Shown piece after piece: positions 7,789 to 18,400 of a stretch of DNA of 57,449 nucleotides. The position numbers were made by a program, and so were the translations under genes. Source of the DNA: Sphingomonas sp. Lineage in GTDB: Bacteria > Pseudomonadota > Alphaproteobacteria > Sphingomonadales > Sphingomonadaceae. The notes beneath the pieces were generated by a model. The model made no database searches. It was given only the letters and a program-made list of their open reading frames with translations, and had not been told where the DNA came from. The DNA lies in contig NZ_JAGHZV010000022.1 of NCBI RefSeq assembly GCF_017745215.1, positions 1 to 57,449 of the forward strand, in the 5' to 3' direction. How positions within the stretch are numbered: the first letter of the stretch is position 1; every line of letters begins with the position of its first letter.

Positions 7789-10473
7789 ATGTGTGGGATG
7801 ATTGGTGTTGCTCAGGAACCCGTGATCGCGTTCGGACGGTTCAGGCTGTTCCCGCGTCGCCAGATGCTGTTCGCCGGCGAGGAGCGCGTGCCGATGGGAG
7901 GCACGATGTTCGAGCTCCTGCTCGTGCTGACCGAGCGGCCGGGCGAGCTCATCGGCCAGCACGAACTGATGAAGCGCGTCTGGCCGGGCCGGATCATCGA
8001 TCCGTGCAACGTCCGTTCGCAGGTGGCAGCGCTGCGGCGCGCGCTCGGGTGCAGCAAGGGGGCCGAGCGGTTCATCGTGACGTCCTCGGGGCGGGGCTAC
8101 CGTTTCGTTGCGCCGGTACGCGTCGGCGAGGACGCGCACCGGCCTTCTGCGGCGGCGCCCGAGCGGCCCGCCGTCGCCCAGCCCTGGCGAGCCAAGACGC
8201 TTATCGGGCGCGAGGCCCAGATTGCCGCGGCCGCCGAACGCCTTCTGGAGCGGCGGCAGTTGACGATCCTCGGGCAGCCCGGTGGTGGGAAGTCCGCGCT
8301 CGCGCACGCGGTGGCATCGCATGTCGCGGGCGACTTTGCCGATGGGGTGCATCTGGTCTCGCCCGATGCGGACCTCCCCGGGCGCGGTCTTGCCTCGTCC
8401 GATCGCGAGATGCTGATCGTCGTCGACGCGGCCGAGCGGAATCTCGACGCCGTCGCCGCGCTGGCCGACACGATGCTCGCAGAGCTTCCGCGTTGCGCGC
8501 TGCTGGTCACGAGCCGCGAGGCGCTGGGCAGCGAGTCCGAGACCGTGCTGCGCGTGGCCGCGCTGCCCGTGCCGGCGGAGGACGAAGCCGACGCCGATGC
8601 GATCCTCGATTGCGCCGCGGTAAAGCTGCTGCGCGAGCGCATGGCGCACGTCCGCGGGGACGCTGCGGCGACTTCGCCGGCGCAGCTCGCCTCGCTCGCG
8701 CGCCGCACCGGCGGCAACCCGCTGGCGATCGAACTCGTCGCCGCCGAGGCGGCGCTGATCGGCGCGGGCACGCTGCTCCATGCCCTCGACGACTCGCTGC
8801 TGCTCTCGCTGCACCGTCGGGCGGGGTCGCTGCGGACCACGATCGAATCTGCCTGCGCCGGCCTTTGCGAAGACACGGTGACGCTGCTCGATCGGCTCGG
8901 CGCAGTCACCGGCAGCTTCACGCTCGAGATCGCGGCGCGGTCCGCCGCGCTCGAGCCCGGCCGTGTCGCGACGTTGTTGCGGGCGCTGGCGGCGCGCTCG
9001 CTGGTCGAGATCCGCGAGGCCGGCGACGGCATCCGCTATCGGCTGCCCGAACCGGTCCGTGCCTTTGCCGCCGAACGGCTTCGCGAAACCGGCGAGCACC
9101 GCGGGTCGATCGCGAGGCTGCGCCGCTGGTTGATCGAATGCCCGGACCGTATCGCGAGGGAGCCGGTGCTGCATCGCGCTCTACTGGCCGCGGGCACGGA
9201 GGGCGAGGATTTCGGTGCCCTGGTGCTCGCTTCGGTTCCGGCATGGCGGATGGGGAATCGCCACGCCGAGGCGGATCACTGGCTCGACCGCTCGCTCGCC
9301 GCCGCGAACCCGGTCCTGCGGTTCTCGCTGCTCGAGGCGTGCGCGAGCTTCCAGGCGGCGGGAAGCGGGTCGGCAGCCAATCTTCGGCGCACCGGCGAAG
9401 CGATGCTGGAGGCGGCGCAAGACGGTGCCTCGCGTCTCGCAGCGCTGCGGGCGGTCTGGGTGGCCCAGGTCGCGACCGGCGGCATCGACGCGGCCCGCGT
9501 CACTGCCGCCGCGGCGCGTGTCGAGGCGGCGCGGCTCGGCGAGCCGGACCGGGCGCTTGCCGATTTGATGACGAGCACCGTGCTCCACCTCGAGGGTCGT
9601 CCGCGCGAGGCGCTCGACCTCGTCGATCGCGTGATCAGACTCGTTCCCGCCGGGCTCGCGGACTTCGCTTGGCCCCCGTTGCGGACCGAGGCGCTGGCGC
9701 TCCGAGCGCGCCTCCTGCTCCTGCTCGGCCGCACCGACGAGGCCTCGGGAGCGGCGGCGCAGGCGGTGGAAGAGGCCCGCGAGACCGGTGATCCGCACGC
9801 GCTGGCCCGCGTGATCGCGCTCGCCGCGTTGCCGGTCGCCATCTCGCTGGCGCGACATCCGCTCGCGGCTTCGCTTTGCGAGCGATTGACAGCGCTGTCT
9901 TCCGACCTGGCCCTGCCACGCTGGCGTGCGGTGGCCGAGCTGTTCCAGCATTGGGTGTCGATGGCGGTGGAGCCGAGCGCCAGCGCCGAAGCGATGGAGC
10001 CATCGCTGCGCGCGCTCGCCGGCTCGCCGATCGGGATGATCCGCGCCTGGGCCTCGACGGCGCGGGCGGAGGCGATGGTGTCGGGCCAGACGCTGTTCGC
10101 GGCGTTCGACACGGTCGAAGCCGGACTTGCGCGCGCGTCGGAAGGCGAGCGCTGGCTCCGGCCCGAATGGATGCGGATCCAGGCTCTGGCGCTTGCGCGG
10201 ATGGGCGCGCACGAAGGCGCATTGGCGCTGGTCGAGCTCGGCCGTGCCGAGGCGTCGACGCAGGGCCCCTGGTGGCTCTCGCGCATCGATGCCGCCAAGG
10301 CGATGCTGCTGGCCGGACGCGGCGGCGCGAACGACCCCGGGGGCAGCGTGGTCAGGCTTCCGCGCACGACGACCGCGAATGGTCGACTGTCCAGGCCGAT
10401 CGCGGTGCGCGGCGCAGCGCCGCACCGGACCCCGTCCACGCCCGCCGTGCTGATCCAGCTTGCCGAGGGCTGA
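7789..10473 (+). CDS. Winged-helix (OmpR/CadC-type) and P-loop ATPase transcriptional regulator (894 aa)
   Basis: From ATG 7789, residues ~12-110 form an OmpR/PhoB-type winged-helix DNA-binding domain (F-GRFRLFP, then WPGRIID, and the closing GRGYRFVAPV). An NTPase follows with Walker A GQPGGGKS (162-169), a later LLVTSREALG strand and TGGNPLAIELVA, typical of AfsR/LuxR-like STAND ATPases. The rest is helical and TPR-like. There is no receiver domain, so a ligand or protein partner is the more likely trigger. The start is uncertain: ATG 7798 and an upstream TTG (7666) are in frame. It lies between the two TIGR03032 genes and overlaps none at the chosen starts. The protein at 20687-23464 has the same domain order. 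Confidence 0.75.
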   Translation: MCGMIGVAQEPVIAFGRFRLFPRRQMLFAGEERVPMGGTMFELLLVLTERPGELIGQHELMKRVWPGRIIDPCNVRSQVAALRRALGCSKGAERFIVTSSGRGYRFVAPVRVGEDAHRPSAAAPERPAVAQPWRAKTLIGREAQIAAAAERLLERRQLTILGQPGGGKSALAHAVASHVAGDFADGVHLVSPDADLPGRGLASSDREMLIVVDAAERNLDAVAALADTMLAELPRCALLVTSREALGSESETVLRVAALPVPAEDEADADAILDCAAVKLLRERMAHVRGDAAATSPAQLASLARRTGGNPLAIELVAAEAALIGAGTLLHALDDSLLLSLHRRAGSLRTTIESACAGLCEDTVTLLDRLGAVTGSFTLEIAARSAALEPGRVATLLRALAARSLVEIREAGDGIRYRLPEPVRAFAAERLRETGEHRGSIARLRRWLIECPDRIAREPVLHRALLAAGTEGEDFGALVLASVPAWRMGNRHAEADHWLDRSLAAANPVLRFSLLEACASFQAAGSGSAANLRRTGEAMLEAAQDGASRLAALRAVWVAQVATGGIDAARVTAAAARVEAARLGEPDRALADLMTSTVLHLEGRPREALDLVDRVIRLVPAGLADFAWPPLRTEALALRARLLLLLGRTDEASGAAAQAVEEARETGDPHALARVIALAALPVAISLARHPLAASLCERLTALSSDLALPRWRAVAELFQHWVSMAVEPSASAEAMEPSLRALAGSPIGMIRAWASTARAEAMVSGQTLFAAFDTVEAGLARASEGERWLRPEWMRIQALALARMGAHEGALALVELGRAEASTQGPWWLSRIDAAKAMLLAGRGGANDPGGSVVRLPRTTTANGRLSRPIAVRGAAPHRTPSTPAVLIQLAEG

Positions 10474-10510
10474 GGCGGACGCGAGCCGGACTGCAGGGAC
10501 GCAAGATACC

Positions 10511-11590
10511 GTGGCGACGCGGGGGTTGCATGACGCCGCGCTGGCAACGCGCATCTCCTTCTCGCGCGGCTTCGAGACCTGGCTGCGCGTCCATCAGCTG
10601 AGCCTCGCCTTCACCAGCTATCGCACCGGCACGTTGTTCCTCGTCGGCGCGCACCCGGAAGGCAGTATATGGGTCGATCGCCAGGCGTTCGACCAGGCGA
10701 TGGGTCTCTGCTGGCGGACGGGCCGTCTCTACCTCGGCACGCGCCATCAGCTGTGGCGGCTCGACAATCGGCTGCGGCCCGGCGAACTCGGCGATCGCCT
10801 GTTCGACCAGGTGCTGGTGGCGCGCAACGCGCAGACGATCGGCGATGTCGGCATCCGCGAGCTCGGCGTCGATGCGCACGGCCGCGTCGTCTTCGTGAGC
10901 AGTCGCTACAGCTGCCTCTGCCGCCATCACCCGACGCACAGCTTCGAGCCGCTGTGGAAGCCGGGCTTCATCTCGGGGATCGCGGCGGAGGACCGGTGCC
11001 GTCTCAACGGCCTCGCGACGCTGGACGGCTCCCCTCGCTATGCGACGGCGCTTGGCGCTTCGGATCGAGGCTGGCGCGACCTGCCGCAGCCGAGCGGAAT
11101 CCTGGTGGACGTGACGAGCGACGCCGTCATCGCCGATGGATTGGCGTTGCCCCATAGCCCGCGTCTTTCGGGCGGCTGTCTCTATCTGCTCGAGAGCGGG
11201 CGCGGGCGCATCCTGCGGATCGATCCCGCGAACGGGGAGCGGCACTTCGTCGCGGCATGCCCCGGCTTCCTCAGGGGGTTGGCGATCCATGCGGGCTACG
11301 CCGTGGTGACCATCTCCAGGCCGCGCCTCGACGATCCCCGGGGCGCGGAAATCGCCGAGGCGTTGCGCATGCGGGGCGAGGAGCCGTGGTGCGGCGTGCT
11401 GATCGTCAATCTCGCGACGGGCGAGACGGTCGAGTGGATCGCGCTCGACGGGGCGATCACCGAATTGTTCGACGTCGCCGTGCTGCCCGGGGTGCGCTGC
11501 CCGATGGCCATCGGGCCCGAGAGCGCGAGGATCCACGACACGATTTCCTTCGAACCGATCCCTCGGCAGGCCGTGGGGGCCGGGGTCTGA
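10511..11590 (+). CDS. TIGR03032-family protein, copy 2 (359 aa)
   Basis: Paralogue of the protein at 6337-7467, sharing SLAFTSY-TG, LFLVGAHP, LYLGT..QLWRLDN, LWKPGFIS, DRCRLNGLA, CPGFLRGLAIH, EPWCGVLIVNLATG and ELFDVAVLPG. The family function is unknown. I prefer GTG 10511 because AGGGA (10495-10499) precedes it; an in-frame TTG at 10460 would overlap the regulator gene by 14 bases and has no ribosome site. The short distance from the regulator suggests co-transcription. No secretion signal is visible. Confidence 0.72.
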   Translation: MATRGLHDAALATRISFSRGFETWLRVHQLSLAFTSYRTGTLFLVGAHPEGSIWVDRQAFDQAMGLCWRTGRLYLGTRHQLWRLDNRLRPGELGDRLFDQVLVARNAQTIGDVGIRELGVDAHGRVVFVSSRYSCLCRHHPTHSFEPLWKPGFISGIAAEDRCRLNGLATLDGSPRYATALGASDRGWRDLPQPSGILVDVTSDAVIADGLALPHSPRLSGGCLYLLESGRGRILRIDPANGERHFVAACPGFLRGLAIHAGYAVVTISRPRLDDPRGAEIAEALRMRGEEPWCGVLIVNLATGETVEWIALDGAITELFDVAVLPGVRCPMAIGPESARIHDTISFEPIPRQAVGAGV

Positions 11591-11911
11591 GCGCTTCCCA
11601 CAAATCGATGCGGCGCGCGCGTATTTTTCGCTGGATTCGCGCATCGTTTCACAACGTTCAACTCACGGTTCGCGCCATTCCGGTGCTTAATTCCCCGATC
11701 GTGCTGTCACGCCGCTCGAAGGGGCGGGTGCCATGGGAAGAGCCTGGCGAGCGCATGCGCCCCGGCGCGGAGAGATCCGCGCGATCCGCGCAGCGCCCGC
11801 CGGTCTCGACAGTGTCGGCTGCCGGGCCGGGGAGCGGGGATGCCCGCTTTCCGGAACGCGAAACCGTGCGCCGTGGCGGCAGCTCCCTTGTGAGAAGGAC
11901 CGAAGACGAAC
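11591..11911 (+). other. 321-base intergenic region before the protease autotransporter
   Basis: A moderately A/T-rich segment (about 11600-11700) probably contains the promoter for the next gene, but I cannot point to a clear -35/-10 pair. The remainder is GC-rich and shows no convincing reading frame. An A/G-rich stretch just before the ATG at 11912 may serve as ribosome site. Confidence 0.4.
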
Positions 11912-14900
11912 ATGGCGACTCCTCCCTTCGCAACTCGCTCCAGGCGCCGTGCGCTGCGTGCGGCTCTCTCGGCCACGGTGGCGCTCGCCGGGCTCGCGAC
12001 CTGTCCGGCGGCGGCGATGGCCGATCCGGCTGCCGACGGGGCGTCGCAGTCGATCGCCGGCAGCGTCGAGGCGCAGACGATCCCGGGCAGCGGCAGCACC
12101 TCGGGCGAGATCGTCGATCCGAACGACGTCACCGGCGTCGGCCAGCTGATCGTCGATTTCGGCTTCGGCAGCAGCTCGTGCACCGCGTCGCTGATCAACC
12201 CGCGCACGATCATCTTCGCCGCGCACTGCGTGAACGAGAAGATCGAGCTCGTCCTCGACGAAGCGACGGGACAATATGTCGCGGTGCCGACGGGCATCGC
12301 CGATCCGAACAGCTACGGCGCCGGCGGCATCTCGATCGGCTTCGGCGCGCGGGCCGACAACATGCAGGGCTTCCGCGACTTCACCAATCCCTATTCGCCC
12401 AGTTACCATCGCACCGATCTCGGTAATTTCTTCTACAATATCAGCCAGGTCGTCTACAATCCGGTCTCGGTCGAGCTCGCGCAGGCAACCGGCGACCTCG
12501 AAACGAACTTCTTCCAGGGCGACATCGCGATGGCGACGCTCGACACGCCCGCGGCGGGCGTGCCGACCTGGGCGATGCTCTTCTCGGCGCTGCCCACGCC
12601 GGGCTCGATCAGCGATACGGACGGTACCGGCTATCACGTCACCATCGGCGGCTACGGCCTGACCGGCGATGGCGTCTACGGCGCCTATCAACAGATCGAC
12701 TATCGCCGCCGCATCGCGGAGAACATGATCGGGATGTTCGGCTCGTTCGACGATCTCGACGTCACGCTCGGCTTCGATGCCGAGGGCCTGAAGCAGAGCC
12801 TCTATTTCCTCGATTTCGACAGCCCCACGCGCGATGCGCCCAACGACTACAACCTCTTCAAGGACGATGCCCAGCCGATCGAGGGCATCACCGCGCAGGG
12901 CGATTCGGGCGGTCCGCTGATCCTCGACAAGCTGTTCGCCGATCCGGTGATCCTGGGCGTGCTCTCGGGCGGCAGCGCCGGCGGCCCCGATTTCGCCCCC
13001 GGCTCCTACGGCAGCATCAGCTTCTACCAGCCGCTGTTCCTCTATTGGGACTGGATCGCGGCGAACAATGCCTATCACTATGTCGACGCCAAGGCGGGCA
13101 ACGGCGCCTGGGAGGATCCCGACCATTGGGTAACCGTGCTCGATCCGAGCTACCGCGTGATCGACGCCGACGGGAAGCTGGTCAACGGCATCCCTGGCAC
13201 GGCCGGTACCGGCACCGGCGGCACCGACCATCCCTATGGCCAGATCTGCCAGCAGAGCAAGGCGCAGGACGTCGACCAATGCTATGACCTCGCGACCGAG
13301 ACGCTCTACGACCACGGCGTCGTGGTCCCGCAGACCGACGAGACCGAGACCGGCGACCAGATGCTCGCCGAGCTCAAGGCGCGCGCCGATGCGGCGGGCG
13401 ATCCGCTGGTCTATGTGCTCCCCGCGGCGACGCTGTCGAACGGCCTGCCCGGCGCGAGCGGCTTCAGCCCCGCGAACCAGGATCCTGATCCGGCGAACGG
13501 CGTCCACGCGGCCTATTTCGACGTCACCCTCGCCACGGCCGGCACCACGACCCTGTCGAGCAACGTCACGGTCGACCGGTTCGCGATCGGCAATGCGGCG
13601 GCGAAGCTCGAGATCAAGGACGCGGGATCGCTCACCAGCCTGATCGATACCACCCAGTTCACCGGCGAGATGGTGGTCGACGGCAAGCTGACCAGCGTCG
13701 GCGACTTCATGCTCGTCTCGGGCCTGCTGCGCGGCCACGGCACGATCACCGCACCTTATTTCACCAACACCATGGGCACGATCGCCCCGGCCGGCGCCGG
13801 GAGCCTGGGCACGCTCACCGTCAACGGCAATGTCGTCCTCGCCTCCAAGTCGATCCTCGCGATCGACATCGGCGCCAACGGCGCGTCGGACACGCTCGCG
13901 GTGAAGGCGAACAAGGCCGCGGGCAGCGACGGCATCGCCTCGCTCGGCGGGCAGGTCGGGTTGCTGCCGACGGCGGGGACGCGCGTCAAATATGGCGATG
14001 TCTACCACATCGTCACGGCGGAGGGCGGGATCGACGGCGCGTTCTCGGGCGTGAACAGCTTCAGCGCGATCCTCAAGTCGGTGTTCGTCTATGGCGCCAA
14101 TTCGGTCGACGTGAAGATCGACGCCGCGAGCTACGGCACGGTGATCGATCCCGCTTCGCCGGTGCAGGCGAGCTATGCGGCGCTGCTCGACCAGAACCGC
14201 AGCCGCTATTCGGCGCTCGCCGATCTCTACGGCCCGCTCGACATGGAGGCTCCCGACCAGATCCGCGCGACGCTCGACGCGCTGACGCCGGCGGCCGAGA
14301 CGCTCAAGACCGAGATCGGCATCGCCGCGACCGAGACTGCCTCGAACCTCGTCCGCGACCGACTGACCGCGATCGCCGGCGGCAATTCGGGCGGGACGCT
14401 GACGCTGCTCGGCAAGCCGATCCAGCTTGCCCAGGCGAACACCTCGCTCAATGCGCTCGGTGGATCGGCGACGGCGATGGACGCGGTGCAGGACGTGCGG
14501 CCGGCCAAGCTCCCCGACGACATGAGCGCCTTCCTCGCTGCGGGCTATGTCGACGGCAGCGGGGCGCGGATAACTGGGCTCGCGGGCAAGGACAGCTTCA
14601 CCGGCTTTGGCCTTGCCGCCGGCGTGGAGAAGCTGATCGGCACGCACGCCACGATCGGCCTCGCGGCGAGCTACACCGACCTCAAGGGCGACAGCTTCGG
14701 CGGCAAGGCCAAGGGCACGCACTTCGCGGGAACGCTCTACGGCCGCTACGGCACCGGCAAGCTCGCGCTCGACGCGCAGGTGGCGCTGGGCAGCCTTTCG
14801 TCGGACACCAGCCGCACCCAGCAGCCGGTCGGTCCCGGCCAGCTTAAGGGCAGCAGCAACGCGATGACCGTCTCGGGCGAGATCGGCCTCAGCGGCACGA

Positions 14901-15328
14901 TCAAGAAAGGTGCGTTCAGCATCGAACCGCGCGCGGCGCTCCGCGGCGAGCGGATCGCCTTCGGCGACGTCGAGGAGAGCGGCGGCGCGGGCGCGCTGGC
15001 GATCCGCCGCGATGCGTTCAAGAGCGTCGAGGGCCGCGCAAGCGTGACCTTCGCCTATGATCGCGGCACCGTACGGCCCTTCGCAACCGCGGCGGTCGTG
15101 CATCGCTTCGACGACAGCAGCGCGACCTTCGTCGCCGATTTCGCTGGCGGGACCGGCACCGGTGCGCCGTTTGCGCTCACGAGCTGGGACAAGGGCTGGG
15201 CCGAAGTCAGCGGCGGCCTGCGCGTGCATACCGGCTCGGTGGACCTGGCGCTTTCGGGCCAGACCTCGATCGGCCGCGACGACATCCGCACACGCACGCT
15301 GACCGGCAGCGCGACCTTCCGCTTCTGA
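11912..15328 (+). CDS. Autotransporter with trypsin-like (S1) protease domain (1138 aa)
   Basis: A signal peptide (basic start, hydrophobic core, A-M-A-D near residue 37) leads into an S1-type serine protease. The triad residues are visible: His105 in FAAHC, Asp204 in GDIAMATL, Ser332 in GDSGGP. A glycine/alanine-rich region with short beta repeats follows (about 500-780), then a ~280-residue autotransporter barrel ending in SATFRF. It should be exported through the barrel and act at or beyond the cell surface. It sits between the two repeat autotransporters, so those are plausible substrates (inference). A hairpin terminator follows. Confidence 0.85.
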   Translation: MATPPFATRSRRRALRAALSATVALAGLATCPAAAMADPAADGASQSIAGSVEAQTIPGSGSTSGEIVDPNDVTGVGQLIVDFGFGSSSCTASLINPRTIIFAAHCVNEKIELVLDEATGQYVAVPTGIADPNSYGAGGISIGFGARADNMQGFRDFTNPYSPSYHRTDLGNFFYNISQVVYNPVSVELAQATGDLETNFFQGDIAMATLDTPAAGVPTWAMLFSALPTPGSISDTDGTGYHVTIGGYGLTGDGVYGAYQQIDYRRRIAENMIGMFGSFDDLDVTLGFDAEGLKQSLYFLDFDSPTRDAPNDYNLFKDDAQPIEGITAQGDSGGPLILDKLFADPVILGVLSGGSAGGPDFAPGSYGSISFYQPLFLYWDWIAANNAYHYVDAKAGNGAWEDPDHWVTVLDPSYRVIDADGKLVNGIPGTAGTGTGGTDHPYGQICQQSKAQDVDQCYDLATETLYDHGVVVPQTDETETGDQMLAELKARADAAGDPLVYVLPAATLSNGLPGASGFSPANQDPDPANGVHAAYFDVTLATAGTTTLSSNVTVDRFAIGNAAAKLEIKDAGSLTSLIDTTQFTGEMVVDGKLTSVGDFMLVSGLLRGHGTITAPYFTNTMGTIAPAGAGSLGTLTVNGNVVLASKSILAIDIGANGASDTLAVKANKAAGSDGIASLGGQVGLLPTAGTRVKYGDVYHIVTAEGGIDGAFSGVNSFSAILKSVFVYGANSVDVKIDAASYGTVIDPASPVQASYAALLDQNRSRYSALADLYGPLDMEAPDQIRATLDALTPAAETLKTEIGIAATETASNLVRDRLTAIAGGNSGGTLTLLGKPIQLAQANTSLNALGGSATAMDAVQDVRPAKLPDDMSAFLAAGYVDGSGARITGLAGKDSFTGFGLAAGVEKLIGTHATIGLAASYTDLKGDSFGGKAKGTHFAGTLYGRYGTGKLALDAQVALGSLSSDTSRTQQPVGPGQLKGSSNAMTVSGEIGLSGTIKKGAFSIEPRAALRGERIAFGDVEESGGAGALAIRRDAFKSVEGRASVTFAYDRGTVRPFATAAVVHRFDDSSATFVADFAGGTGTGAPFALTSWDKGWAEVSGGLRVHTGSVDLALSGQTSIGRDDIRTRTLTGSATFRF

Positions 15329-15337
15329 CCGATCGCT

Positions 15338-15365
15338 CCCGGCGCGCCGTTCGAGGCGCGCCGGG
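15338..15365 (+). terminator. Strong hairpin after the protease autotransporter
   Basis: CCCGGCGCGCC (15338-15348) pairs perfectly with GGCGCGCCGGG (15355-15365) around a GTTCGA loop, 10 bases after the stop codon. There is no T-run, so it may end transcription weakly or stabilise the mRNA 3' end. Confidence 0.55.
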
Positions 15366-15429
15366 GCATCCATGCTCTTCCAGGCTCGCGGCGCGACGCG
15401 GCGCGGGCTCAAAATCCAGGGGAAACAAG

Positions 15430-18400
15430 ATGACGCGACTTGCAACGGCAATGCGTGGCCGCCAGCGGCTTGCGCGCTCCACCGCGATGGCCGGCGTGCT
15501 GATCGCCATGGCGGGCGCCTCGCCGGCGCTTGCCGCGCCCGAAGGCGCCGCTAGCCCGATCGTACCGAACGCAGCGGTGTCGCGCGCCGGTATCGTGCGC
15601 TACCAGCCCGGCATCTTGACCCGCGCCGGCGCCTGGCATGCGCTGCACGCACCGACGCGGGACCTCACCGCGTTCGATGCGCTCAAGAAGCTGACAAGCA
15701 TCGCCGTCGCTCCGGCCGACGACCCGGTCGATCCCGCGGACCCTGCGGACCCAGGCACGCCCGCGCCCGCGGACCTCACGCTCGTCTATGGCGACGTCAG
15801 CCAGAGCGCGGACAATGTCCCTGCGATCGACGCCGCGCCGACCGACGGCAACATCACCATCACTGCCGATCACGTCTCGACCACCGGCGACTATTCGCTC
15901 GGTATCAGCGCGACGACGCCCGCCGGCAACATCTCGATCACCGCCGACTCCGTCCGGACGAGCGGTCCTGTCTCGACGGGCGTCTCGGCGACCACCGGTT
16001 CGGGCGACATCCTCATCGATCTCGCGACGCTCAGCGTCGGCAATTCGACGGGCGTCCAGGCGAGCGCCGGCTTCGGCAGCGGTGCGGGCAACGTCTCGAT
16101 CGACGTCGACACGGTGACGAGCCAGGATGCGGGCCTCGTCGCGCTCGCCGGCGGCTCGGTGACGATCAACGCGGGCAGCGTAACCACCGACAGCCGCAGC
16201 GCGGCCGACAGTCCGGTGCCCGCTACCGGGATCGTCGCGCTCTCGCAGGGCGACATCACCATCGCCGCGGGTACGGTCGAGACCTTCGGCACTGCCTCGC
16301 CGGGCATCTATGCGCACGCGCTTCCGAACAGCGATCCCTATTTCCTCGGCGCCAAGATCGGGATCACCGCCGACACGGTGAAGACGCACGGCGATCAGTC
16401 GAACGGCGTCGTGGCGCGCAGCGACGCCTACAACGGCTTCGCCGAAGTGAACCTGGGCACGGTCTCGACCGAGGGCGACAATTCCCTTGGCGTCGGCGTC
16501 TCGACCAGCGGCGACATCGGTTATTTCTCGGGCGGCTATACGATCAACCGGATCAACGTCGATTCGGTCACCACCAAGGGCGAGGAATCGAGCGGCATCT
16601 CAGTCTACTCGCGCTTCAACTGGACCAAGGTCGACGCGGGCACGATCAACACCTCGGGCCTCGGCTCCGCCGGCATCAACGTCGCTTCCTATGCCGCCTA
16701 TCTCGAGATCGCCGCCGACAAGATCACCACCACCGGCCTCTTCTCTGACGGCGTCCACGTCGAGAATCTGTACGGCGCGACGATCGTCGATGCCGGCGAC
16801 ATCAGCGTGAAGGGGATGGGCTCGGCCGGCGTTTACGTGAACCAGGTCTATGGCGGGCTGCACGGCAGCACGTCGGTCCATGTCGACTCGGTCACCACCA
16901 CCGGCAACGGCTATTCGGGCTATTACGGCTCGAAGGCGGCCTATGGCATCCTGGTCTTCTCGCCCGACGCGCACATCGAAGTCGACGCGGGGACGGTGAC
17001 CACAACCGGCACCTTCGCCGGTGGCATCGTCGCGGCGACCGGCACGCGCAACGTGTTTGTCAACGCGGGCAAGGTCGCGACCTCGGGCAGCTACTCGCCG
17101 GGCATCATCGCGATCAGCCGGCTCGGCGGCGTCGAAGTGACGACGGGCGAAGTCTCGACCAAGGGGCTCGGTGCCGTCGCCATCGAAGTACACAGCTATG
17201 CCGACACGCTGATCACCTCGAACACGCTTTCCACCAAGGGCGAATATTCGGCAGGCGTCTATGCCACCGTCGTCGCCGGCGACGCGCAGGTGACCGTGGG
17301 CACGATCGCGACCGAGGGCATCACGTCGCCCGGCATCTATTTCTACAACCGCCTCGGCGACACGACGCTCGACCTCGGCACGATCACCACCAAGGGGATC
17401 AACTCGGCGGCGGTCGACCTGTTCACGCTCTCGGGCAATATCGACCTCAGCGTCGACCACGTCCGCACCGACGGCAATCTTGCCGCGGGCATCGAAGCGG
17501 TCGAAGCCTTCGGCGTGCTCAACCTGACCGCGGGCACGGTCGAGACGCACGGCGACAATGCTTCGGGCATCGATATCGAGACCAGCCGCGGCGTGGCCAA
17601 CATCACGGTCGACAGCGTACGCACCACCGGCAACCGCTCGACCGGGATCGCGGGCCTTTCGACCAACGGCGCGATCAACGTCCATGCCGGCACCGTGATC
17701 ACCACCGGCGACTTCTCGAACGCGATCGATCCCAACGGCTATGCGGCCGTCGTCACGGTCGAATCCGGTCACGCCGAAGCGCACGGCAAATTCTCCGCGG
17801 CGGTGCGCGCGCTCTCGCAGGACCGCGCGGAGGTCAAGAGCGGCTTCGCCTATTCGAAATATGACTCGGCGATCATGGCGCTCGGCGGCACGCGCGGCGT
17901 GGGCGTGACCGTCACGGGCGCGACCACTTCGGCCGGGGGCAGCGCGATCACGCTGGGCGGCCCGACGGTCGACCTGGTGATCGGTGCGGGCGCGGTCGTC
18001 ACCGGCTCGGAACATTCGGAGTATAACGGCACCTTCTTCCCCGGCAGCGACGGCGTGTTCATCCTCGGCACGACGATGAACGTGCAGAATGCGGGTACCA
18101 TCCGCACCACCGGCAGCGGCTGGGCGATCGAGACGAGCCTCGTCCCCTCCGGCAAGGCGAGCGACGGCGCGACGATCGTCAACACCGGGCAGATCCTCAA
18201 CGCCATCAAGCTTTCCGACGCGAACGACAGCTTCACCAACGCCGGGCTGTTCGTCTCGGCGAAGGACAGCAGCTTCGGCGAGGGCGACGACCTGTTCGTC
18301 AACACCGGTATCGTCCGCCTCGCCCGCGCGGGCAGCACGCCGGCAGCGGTCGGCTTCCTCGGGCTCGAGACCTTCCGCAACAGCGGCGGCGTGATCGACC

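Noticed and set aside
11687..15451. Long antisense frame over the protease autotransporter
   Set aside because: It has the same shadow composition, while the sense strand has a signal peptide, a catalytic triad and a barrel.
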